In this document: positions 42,843 through 49,132 of the stretch, in pieces
Layout: each line of letters begins with the position of its first letter
Position numbering within the stretch: the stretch's first letter is position 1
Assembly: GCA_944320195.1 (NCBI GenBank)
Contig: CALUGP010000019.1
Coordinates: 1 to 49,132 of the forward strand
Source: an uncultured Prevotella sp.
Lineage (GTDB): Bacteria > Bacteroidota > Bacteroidia > Bacteroidales > Bacteroidaceae
Direction: 5' to 3'
Length of the DNA: 49,132 nt
Notes under the pieces: model-generated
What the model was told of the DNA's origin: nothing
The model's input: the letters and a program-made list of their open reading frames with translations, nothing else
Databases searched by the model: none
Translations under genes and position numbers: made by a program

Positions 42843-43493
42843 ATGGATAAAAACGTAAGCTTGGACCTGATGACATTCATCGAGACGGAAATACTGCCAC
42901 GATACACAAAATTCGACAAGGCTCACGGCCTGGCGCATGTGACGCACGTAATAAAACGCTCGATAAAGCTTGCGAAAAACGTGGGCGCCGACATAAACAT
43001 GGCATACGCCATAGCCGCCTACCATGACCTCGGCCTTGAAGGACCGCGCGCCATACACCACATAACAGGAGGAAAGATATTGGCTGCTGACGCAAGGCTG
43101 AGAAAATGGTTCTCGCAGGAGCAGATAAAGATAATGAAGGAAGCCGTAGAAGACCATAGGGCATCGGCATCACACGCCCCACGGAGCATATACGGCAAGA
43201 TTGTGGCCGAAGCCGACCGTGAACTTGAACCGGAAACCGTTTTCAGACGTACCATACAATTCGGTCTTGACCGTTATCCGGAAAAAGACAAAAAGGAACA
43301 ATGGAGCAGATTCTGCGAACACATGGAAAACAAATATTCCAGCCACGGATACATCAAACTATGGATACAAGGCTCTGAAAACGAAGCAAATCTCAAGAAA
43401 ATAAGACAACTTATACTTCAACCGGCAAGGCTCAAACAAATATTCGACAAGATATACGATGAAGAAAACGGCGTTTTACACAATCATGAATAA
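42843..43493 (+). CDS. HD-domain phosphohydrolase
   Basis: The product has 216 residues. HD-superfamily metal ligands are visible: His in GLAHVTHV (about 32), His61-Asp62 in AAYHDLGLEG, and a later Asp in AEADRELE. The TKFDKAHGLAH start matches small metal-dependent phosphohydrolases acting on nucleotides or signalling nucleotides; (p)ppGpp motifs are absent. It overlaps the cyclophilin gene by eight bases. Its promoter shares a site with menA. Confidence 0.82.
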   Translation: MDKNVSLDLMTFIETEILPRYTKFDKAHGLAHVTHVIKRSIKLAKNVGADINMAYAIAAYHDLGLEGPRAIHHITGGKILAADARLRKWFSQEQIKIMKEAVEDHRASASHAPRSIYGKIVAEADRELEPETVFRRTIQFGLDRYPEKDKKEQWSRFCEHMENKYSSHGYIKLWIQGSENEANLKKIRQLILQPARLKQIFDKIYDEENGVLHNHE

Positions 43494-44175
43494 GCCCCTG
43501 TTATTGACTTTTTTGTTTGCCGGCATGGCATTATGTGCAAACTCACAGACAAACGACACTGTCAGGCACGAGGTATTGCTCGAGACAAGCAAAGGCGACA
43601 TACGCATAGCCTTGTATAACGAAACTCCACAACACCGAGACAATTTCTTGAAATTGGTAAAAGATGGATTTTACGACGGCTTGTTGTTCCATCGCGTAAT
43701 ATACAATTTTATGATACAGACAGGCGACAGCGCAAGCCGCCACGCCAAGCCAGGACAACTTCTGGGCGACTCGCCCGAAGAATACAAAGTTCCGGCGGAA
43801 ATATGCTACCCGTCACTGTTCCATAAACGCGGAGCGGTTGCCGCTGCCAGGGAAGGCGACGAGGTTAATCCGGAATTTGAATCGTCGGCATCACAATTCT
43901 ACATTGTATATGGCCGGCGCTTCAACGACACCATGCTCGACGAGACGCAACGCAGACTCGACAAACAGACAAAAGGGAAAATAAAGCTCACTCCAAAAGT
44001 GCGCGAAACATATAAAGCCATCGGCGGAACACCTCATCTGGACGGACAATATACGGTTTTCGGCGAAGTAGTCGACGGACTCGACGTGGTGAAAGACATA
44101 GACTGGACAGACACCGACGACAATGCACGCCCAAAAGAAGACATAAAGATTATCAAAGCCACGATAATCAAATAA
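43486..44175 (+). CDS. Exported cyclophilin-type peptidyl-prolyl isomerase
   Basis: The product has 229 residues from the ATG at 43486, which overlaps the HD gene stop (ATGAATAA). An upstream ATG at 43459 would add nine residues. The signal sequence ends near ALCANSQ. Cyclophilin motifs: VLLETSKGDIRIALYNETP, GLLFHRVIYNFMIQTGD (active-site Arg and Gln), SSASQFYIVYG and LDGQYTVFGEV. The position of the usual histidine near the end is Tyr in this last motif. A ~35-residue charged insertion (about 145-180) separates the last two motifs. It is a periplasmic folding factor by inference. Confidence 0.9.
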   Translation: MNKPLLLTFLFAGMALCANSQTNDTVRHEVLLETSKGDIRIALYNETPQHRDNFLKLVKDGFYDGLLFHRVIYNFMIQTGDSASRHAKPGQLLGDSPEEYKVPAEICYPSLFHKRGAVAAAREGDEVNPEFESSASQFYIVYGRRFNDTMLDETQRRLDKQTKGKIKLTPKVRETYKAIGGTPHLDGQYTVFGEVVDGLDVVKDIDWTDTDDNARPKEDIKIIKATIIK

Positions 44176-44180
44176 AGATA

Positions 44181-44236
44181 AAAAGCCAACAGTTCCGAAT
44201 CCGTTTTCCATAACGCAATCAGACTGTTGGCTTTTT
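44181..44236. terminator. Bidirectional terminator between the cyclophilin and C69 genes
   Basis: A 13-bp stem AAAAGCCAACAGT (44181-44193) with ACTGTTGGCTTTT (44223-44235) and a 29-base loop. T-runs occur on both sides. Confidence 0.75.
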
Positions 44237-44245
44237 CATTTCAAA

Positions 44246-45883
44246 CTATTCAGGCACCGCATATCTTTCACCAGCCACACGGACAACCTCACGCGCGGCT
44301 TTCTCTGTAAAACCGGGACGTTCCACAGTCGCGCCAAGACCTGTGGATGTACGCTTGAATTTTCCATTGTCCTCTGGCTTGACGGTCATGTCGTTGTATT
44401 TCACGATCAAATATATGGCAAGTTCCTTCCATCTTGACAGCATCTGCCGAGCTTTCTCGTTGCTGTAAGAGTTAAGGTATTTTACAGCCTCAACCGGACT
44501 TACGGTATAAAACTGTTTTGCCGCAGCCTCAACATCAGCCTGGGCCATATCATAACTTCTTTCCAATGAGTCCCTTACTTCTTTAAGCGAACCGAACATC
44601 ATCGAATAACGCGGATAAACCATGTTGCTCACCCAATTGCAAACCCAATATGCATTCTTGTCGCTGAATGTCACGGCATCCGCACCAGGCGTATTATAAC
44701 ATTCAGGCTGTTCTGTATTGCCGCAATATATAGGCGTGTAAGCAACCATGTTCCCGTCATCGTTGCCAAACCACAATATACCTCCAATCTGCCTTGGAAG
44801 CCATGAACGCAACTGAGCTATATACGAAAATCCAGACTGCTGGGTTGAAGTAGGACGTTCATTGAAATACTCTTTTCCGTCAACCTTGAACGTCAAAGGA
44901 GTAGGACGATAAGGCATACCCCACAATCCTTGTCCAGGGTCATTATCCAAAGAAAACGGAGTGCCTTCATAATGATCGCGCATGCAGTCACGTACATCTT
45001 GCAAAGTAACTTTCTTATTGGGAATGATCCACAATGGCATCGGCTCGGCATCTTTCACCTTGCCTTCAGCATAAGGCAGATACCTGTCCATATCATCGGA
45101 AAAATGATTGAAGAAACTCCACACGCGAGCTTCACAAAAACGCCGTCCGGAAAAATCAGGATAAGCATAAGTCTCGCAGAAACTGAAGTCTTCGTCCTTT
45201 CCGTCAAACCATCCTTTCTCACGTGCAAAACTGATACAATCTTTTGAGAACATCACATTCTTCTTGTCCTTTTGGTCGAACTTACGTATACGGCTCTGGT
45301 TGGCATGGGCACATATTGCATCATCAGGTATTCGCAGAGCCACCCAGACAACACCCTTACTGCCTGGCCCCTTGCCCATCATCTCCATTATCCAGGCTTC
45401 TTCAGGGTCGCAGATGGAAAAAGTCTCACCTTCAGAACAGTAACCATACGTTTCAGCCAACGTAGTCATCACCTTGATAGCCTCGCGTGCTGTCTTTGAA
45501 CGCTGAAGGGCTATGTATATAAGCGAGCCATAATCAAGAACACCTGTCGTGTCAACCATTTCATGCCGTCCGCCGAAAGTTGTCTCTCCAATTGAAACCT
45601 GGTATTCGTTGATATTTCCTATAACATTATAAGTTTCACTTGCCTCCGGTATCTGGCCGTGATATTCCTTAGTGTCCCAGTCATATATTTGGCGCATCTC
45701 CCCTTCTGCATGCTTCGACGCAGGGAAATGGCATAATCCGATGAACATTCCATAATCATCGGCGTTATAGGTTGTAAACACAGAGCCGTCGGCACTAGCT
45801 TTTTTGCCGACAATGAAATTAGTGCACGCCGTGGCATAAACATATGCCACGAGCAACAACAATGTTGAAAAAATCTTTCTCAT
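44246..45883 (-). CDS. C69-family dipeptidase
   Basis: The product has 545 residues. A signal peptide (MRKIFSTLLLLVAYVYATA) ends right before Cys20, the expected N-terminal nucleophile, in CTNFIVGKKASADGS. Typical C69 segments follow (ETTFGGRHEMVDTTGVLDYG, GSLIYIALQRSKTAREAI, GLWGMPYRPTPLTF). Processing to expose Cys would activate the Ntn-hydrolase. It lies 21 bases after the M23 gene on the same strand. Likely role: periplasmic peptide breakdown; substrate unproven. Confidence 0.92.
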   Translation of the reverse strand: MRKIFSTLLLLVAYVYATACTNFIVGKKASADGSVFTTYNADDYGMFIGLCHFPASKHAEGEMRQIYDWDTKEYHGQIPEASETYNVIGNINEYQVSIGETTFGGRHEMVDTTGVLDYGSLIYIALQRSKTAREAIKVMTTLAETYGYCSEGETFSICDPEEAWIMEMMGKGPGSKGVVWVALRIPDDAICAHANQSRIRKFDQKDKKNVMFSKDCISFAREKGWFDGKDEDFSFCETYAYPDFSGRRFCEARVWSFFNHFSDDMDRYLPYAEGKVKDAEPMPLWIIPNKKVTLQDVRDCMRDHYEGTPFSLDNDPGQGLWGMPYRPTPLTFKVDGKEYFNERPTSTQQSGFSYIAQLRSWLPRQIGGILWFGNDDGNMVAYTPIYCGNTEQPECYNTPGADAVTFSDKNAYWVCNWVSNMVYPRYSMMFGSLKEVRDSLERSYDMAQADVEAAAKQFYTVSPVEAVKYLNSYSNEKARQMLSRWKELAIYLIVKYNDMTVKPEDNGKFKRTSTGLGATVERPGFTEKAAREVVRVAGERYAVPE

Positions 45884-45904
45884 ATCCTTATTGATTTTAC
45901 AATA

Positions 45905-47569
45905 CTAATATCTAAACGTCGATTCAAGAATTCGCTGATTGTTGCGGTTGTCCATTGCAACAAGCTTCAGTTTGTGCTCATCTCCAGTCTTTTGCACTAA
46001 GGCTTCATTAAGGTTACACACATAGACTCCTGCCTTTTCCACATATTCAAACAATACGAAACGGCCGTCGATAAACCCCTTCAACGACTGCAAACCGCTT
46101 TTCTTATCATAAGCTACTGCACGCAACCTGCCAGAATACACATCTGAAACAGTGAGAACAGGAGGTTCGTCGTCATATGCAATTTCATAGCTCGCTCCTA
46201 ATTCACGTATCCGCCCGGTAACCCAGCCGTTTCTATAAACTCCCCCCATATACCTGTCTGCTCCATAATGAGAGACTATGTAAAGTTTGTCTGTTTTTTT
46301 CACCTTTGTATTCAACCTTAAAGCAATCTTTGCCCAACCCAAGAGAGGTGAAGATTTATAAGAAAAACTCCAAACGTCAGACAATGAGCCAGGCTTTACT
46401 TTGATTTTAGGCGACAGGACCAGATCATCCGCCAACATGCCTGGAGCAACAAGAAGCATAAGCCCTGGCCGCTGAAAATTATTCATCCTGTCATAATACA
46501 GAATATTCATAACGCTCCGTTTGGGCGCGTCCGGAATATGCTGACGTTGCCCTTTTACCGTAAAAGCATATTGGCGCGAATTCCCGAAAATGTCTGTTAC
46601 CGTATAAACAAAACGGTAATCACGCTCCTTGTTGAATGTAAAAACGCCCCTGTCTGCCGTGCCGCAATGCATGAAAGGCAATGTATTGCCTGGCTCTGCA
46701 AACGACTTCATATACCAAACATGCGTTCTGCAATAATGCTCATAGTCTCCCCATGAGTTGACCATACGATTGCAATGATCTGGAATGCTGTCAACTATAC
46801 TCTGAAACACGGTTTTCCCATCAACTGTCAATGTCGTCTTGTGCACTCCGAGTATGCCATAACTGCCTTCCATATAATCATTTGCCCAAATACCGAAACC
46901 AACTTTGCCCCAAGCGGTAAACTTGCGTACAAGCTCCGGCGATGAAAAACCATAAGACTGTTTACGTGTAGAACCACAAAACACACCTTCGCCTTCTATA
47001 GGATAAACCATAAACGAATGGGCTATCGGCTTTGTCGTGTCTGTAACATAGTCTTTCAGATAATCCAACGGGTCAAGAAAGTCCCATGTCTTTGTCGAAT
47101 GGAATTCCAAATGAAGATGAGGAGCCTTACTTGCTCCTGTATTTCCGCTTACAGCAATGAATTGCCCTTTAGCGACCGGATAGTCTGTAGGACGGAGACG
47201 CACATCGGCAAAACATGTCTGATTCTGATATTGCCATTTACGCACAATTGCGGCCAACTGCGGCACAAACTTTTTTAAATGACAATAAACTGTGGTTATT
47301 CCTCCAGGATGACGCACGTAAACCGCATTGCCAAAACCGCCAATACCAACGGTTATGCGGCTGACATAACCGTCCGCGACCGAAAATATGGCCTTTCCTT
47401 CAACTTGCCCTGTCCTTATATCTATGCCGCCGTGAAAATGATTGGGTCTCGGCTCTCCAAAATTACCGGCCAGAGAAATAGGATAATTAACCGGCGACCC
47501 GAACGAAAGTGACGAACAAAGGAGCAGAGACATTAAGAAACCCATCTTGACAGAAACTTGAAACAACAT
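45905..47569 (-). CDS. M23-family metallopeptidase (LytM type), exported
   Basis: About 554 residues from the ATG at 47569; an ATG at 47545 is an alternative. The open frame reaches a GTG at 47614, but that lies inside the nadC terminator hairpin. A hydrophobic leader (MGFLMSLLLCSSLSFG) precedes the M23 domain at about 36-156. Zinc ligands are His46 and Asp50 in HFHGGID, and HLHLE (His150, His152). The remaining ~400 residues are beta-rich domains typical of Bacteroidetes M23 proteins. The substrate is probably peptidoglycan crosslinks, with an envelope role. All zinc ligands are present, so it should be active. Confidence 0.88.
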   Translation of the reverse strand: MLFQVSVKMGFLMSLLLCSSLSFGSPVNYPISLAGNFGEPRPNHFHGGIDIRTGQVEGKAIFSVADGYVSRITVGIGGFGNAVYVRHPGGITTVYCHLKKFVPQLAAIVRKWQYQNQTCFADVRLRPTDYPVAKGQFIAVSGNTGASKAPHLHLEFHSTKTWDFLDPLDYLKDYVTDTTKPIAHSFMVYPIEGEGVFCGSTRKQSYGFSSPELVRKFTAWGKVGFGIWANDYMEGSYGILGVHKTTLTVDGKTVFQSIVDSIPDHCNRMVNSWGDYEHYCRTHVWYMKSFAEPGNTLPFMHCGTADRGVFTFNKERDYRFVYTVTDIFGNSRQYAFTVKGQRQHIPDAPKRSVMNILYYDRMNNFQRPGLMLLVAPGMLADDLVLSPKIKVKPGSLSDVWSFSYKSSPLLGWAKIALRLNTKVKKTDKLYIVSHYGADRYMGGVYRNGWVTGRIRELGASYEIAYDDEPPVLTVSDVYSGRLRAVAYDKKSGLQSLKGFIDGRFVLFEYVEKAGVYVCNLNEALVQKTGDEHKLKLVAMDNRNNQRILESTFRY

Positions 47570-47580
47570 AAAAACAAAAA

Positions 47581-47625
47581 GGAGGAAAGCCAGGATACAT
47601 GAAAATATCCACACGGCTTTCCGCC
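47581..47625 (-). terminator. Terminator of nadC
   Basis: GGCGGAAAGCC (minus strand) pairs with GGCTTTCCTCC (one mismatch), loop about 23, followed by TTTTTGTTTTT. It begins 14 bases after the nadC stop and excludes the upstream start of the M23 frame. Confidence 0.7.
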
Positions 47626-47638
47626 TTCAAAAGCCGCG

Positions 47639-48511
47639 TCAGCAAGCTTTAAAACTCATATCCAGTCCTTTGACGGAATGAGTCAACGCTCCAACGGATA
47701 TATAGTCGACGCCACACTCGGCATACTGACGTATCGTGTCGAATGTTATTCCACCACTCGACTCCGTCTCATACCGGCCGGCTATCATCTCCACCGCCGT
47801 CCTTGTATCGTCAACAGAGAAATTATCAAACATGATACGGTTAACTCCCCCACAATCAAGCACTTGCTGGATTTCGCTGAAGTTGCGCACTTCTATCTCA
47901 ATCTTCAAATCGAGCGATTTTTCCTTAAGATACTTATGACATCTGTCTATGGCGTTTTTTATGCCGCCGGCAAAGTCTACATGATTGTCCTTTAGCAATA
48001 TCATGTCAAACAGCCCTATCCTATGGTTCTCTCCTCCACCTATCTTTACGGCCTGTTTTTCAAGAATTCGCATGCCGGGAGTCGTCTTTCTTGTGTCGAG
48101 AACACGCGTATGAGTTCCTTTCAGGCGCTCCACATATTTATGCGTCATCGTTGCAATGCCGCTCATTCGTTGCATTATGTTGAGCATAAGTCGCTCCGTC
48201 TGCAACAAGGAGCGCACCTTGCCTGAAACAACCATTGCGATATCGCCCCCCTTCACCTTTGAGCCGTCGCCCATAAGTACTTCAACCTTAAGGGTCGGGT
48301 CAAACCTGCCAAACACTCTCTTGGCCACCTCAACACCGGCCAGGATTCCGTCTTCCTTGATCAACAGATGAGACTTTCCCATAGCGTCCTCGGGAATACA
48401 GCACAAAGTTGTATGATCTCCATCACCTATGTCCTCGGCAAAGGCCAGGTCGATAAGCCTGTCTTCCAATTCGTCAACTGAATACATATGCAAAATCAAT
48501 TTATCATTCAT
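47639..48511 (-). CDS. nadC: Nicotinate-nucleotide diphosphorylase (quinolinate phosphoribosyltransferase)
   Basis: NadC turns quinolinate and PRPP into nicotinate mononucleotide in de novo NAD synthesis. The product has 290 residues. Motifs: AFAEDIGDGDHTT, ERLMLNIMQRMSGIAT, RVLDTRKTTPGMR and KIGGGENHRIGLFDMILLKD, with VDYISVGALTHSV at the end. It begins in the stop codon of the barrel gene (TAATG), so the two form an operon. The partners nadA/nadB are not in the window. Confidence 0.95.
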   Translation of the reverse strand: MNDKLILHMYSVDELEDRLIDLAFAEDIGDGDHTTLCCIPEDAMGKSHLLIKEDGILAGVEVAKRVFGRFDPTLKVEVLMGDGSKVKGGDIAMVVSGKVRSLLQTERLMLNIMQRMSGIATMTHKYVERLKGTHTRVLDTRKTTPGMRILEKQAVKIGGGENHRIGLFDMILLKDNHVDFAGGIKNAIDRCHKYLKEKSLDLKIEIEVRNFSEIQQVLDCGGVNRIMFDNFSVDDTRTAVEMIAGRYETESSGGITFDTIRQYAECGVDYISVGALTHSVKGLDMSFKAC

Positions 48512-48996
48512 TACAAATAAATTCCCAAACCTACCTTAAATCCAATCTTTGAATAGTCAGAATGGCTCTTGAACGATTGGTCATAATATATTGCAGGCTC
48601 GATTGTAACGTTATTGTTCAGGAAAAACGCATAGCCCACCTCTATGCCAGGCATCAGGTCGTTATAATTATGATTGGCATGCACGAGCTTGGCATTGACC
48701 CCGAGATATAATCCGTTCTGTACAATGTAATACCTGCCGCCTATGCCAAGAGAAACCTCGTCTGCCGCACCTTCAAGGCCGCTATGATGCCACCCTAACT
48801 GGCCGAGAAGCATCCAGTCGTCAGCAATCATGTAGCCGCCCTTGGCCTCAAGGCCGATATTAAACTCTTCTACGCCACTGTAACTTATACCAAGCCCTGT
48901 GACAGATGTTCCAACATACCATTTGCCCTGCTCAAACTGGGCATTAGCCACCACTGACATAAGAATGGCAGCCAACAAAACTGCTAATTTTTTCAT
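48511..48996 (-). CDS. Small outer-membrane beta-barrel protein
   Basis: The product has 161 residues from the ATG at 48996. The signal peptide MKKLAVLLAAILMSVVANA is followed by alternating amphipathic strands (GKWYVGTSVTGLGISYSG, VSLGIGGRYYIVQNGLYLG) and ends IGFKVGLGIYL, a barrel C-terminus ending in Leu after aromatic/hydrophobic alternation. It fits OmpW/OprF-like small barrels of about eight strands. Function unknown. It is the first gene of the nadC operon, with a promoter at 49023-49054. Confidence 0.82.
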   Translation of the reverse strand: MKKLAVLLAAILMSVVANAQFEQGKWYVGTSVTGLGISYSGVEEFNIGLEAKGGYMIADDWMLLGQLGWHHSGLEGAADEVSLGIGGRYYIVQNGLYLGVNAKLVHANHNYNDLMPGIEVGYAFFLNNNVTIEPAIYYDQSFKSHSDYSKIGFKVGLGIYL

Positions 48997-49022
48997 ATAC
49001 CCATCTTTAGATAATTGAATTG

Positions 49023-49054
49023 CAAAAGTAAGCATTAAATTTGAGATTACCAAA
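49023..49054 (-). promoter_or_regulatory. Promoter of the barrel-nadC operon
   Basis: The minus-strand -7 TACTTTTG (49023-49030) and TTTG (49051-49054) have a 20-base spacer, 27 bases before the start codon. Confidence 0.75.
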
Positions 49055-49132
49055 ATTTTGCGTAAATCTGTATAAAGGAATATACCTCTTTGAAATCAAG
49101 AGAGTTAGAAGAATTACTTCGTTTTCAGGTAA

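Noticed and set aside
47570-47614. Upstream GTG start of the M23 peptidase
   Set aside because: It lies in the nadC terminator hairpin; later ATGs give a normal signal sequence.
49055-49132. Sequence at the right edge
   Set aside because: Too short to show a gene or structure.

Overview
The window looks like chromosomal DNA of an anaerobic Bacteroidales bacterium, most likely a Prevotella relative. The evidence is: many start sites preceded by the Bacteroidetes promoter pattern (TTTG or TTG, about 19-20 bases, TAnnTTTG); a short 290-residue primary sigma factor without region 1.1; phylum-typical families (DUF4494, a HhH-plus-barrel outer-membrane protein, C69 dipeptidase, a Rho with a long acidic insertion); pyruvate:ferredoxin oxidoreductase; and secreted GH43/CE1 xylan enzymes. 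Assignment below family level is inference. I see no prophage, CRISPR array, rRNA or autonomous insertion sequence.

Layout. 1-9.9 kb is housekeeping: an ABM-domain protein cut by the window edge, a class A penicillin-binding protein, pyrB-pyrI, glyA, dnaB, ispE with a Nudix gene, and the primary sigma factor. 10-17.2 kb is mostly on the minus strand: the HhH/barrel protein, tRNA-Arg(TCT), rho, an ABC-F ATPase and the engB GTPase, preceded by a tiny leader ORF. 17.3-18.75 kb holds a damaged GLUG-repeat surface protein whose 5' end lies in a nested inverted-repeat segment. 19-22.1 kb is a plus-strand run: recR, a small membrane protein, a GT2 glycosyltransferase, a GNAT acetyltransferase and two identical tRNA-Asp genes. 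22.6-25 kb has gdhA and a PAP2 phosphatase. 25.1-28 kb has a secreted GH43 enzyme and an orphan ATP-grasp protein on the minus strand. 28.4-33.2 kb has a P-loop ATPase with an atypical Walker B motif and the pyruvate:ferredoxin oxidoreductase. 33.8-36.1 kb is a two-gene secreted GH43/CE1 pair. 36.2-44.2 kb has DUF4494-YggS, a flavoprotein, a flavodoxin/ferredoxin fusion, a ComEC-like channel, menA with a secreted partner, and an HD-domain protein coupled to a secreted cyclophilin. 44.2-49 kb is minus-strand: C69 peptidase, M23 peptidase, nadC and a small barrel protein.

How the genes work together. Energy metabolism is anaerobic: pyruvate oxidation to ferredoxin, low-potential flavoproteins, menaquinone and NAD synthesis, and ammonia assimilation by glutamate dehydrogenase. 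Three secreted enzymes point to decorated xylan as a substrate, but no SusC/SusD pair is present. The HhH/barrel protein and the ComEC-like channel could serve DNA import, but this is speculative.

The most unusual material is non-coding. There is a family of short AAAAGACGGC-type repeats in at least four intergenic regions, one copy folding into a perfect 27-bp hairpin. There is a 195-bp MITE-like element with 20-bp terminal inverted repeats, TTA flanks and an internal cruciform. A nested inverted-repeat segment fronts the broken GLUG gene. Two distant genes share a promoter module, and menA and an HD gene have mirror-image interleaved promoters.
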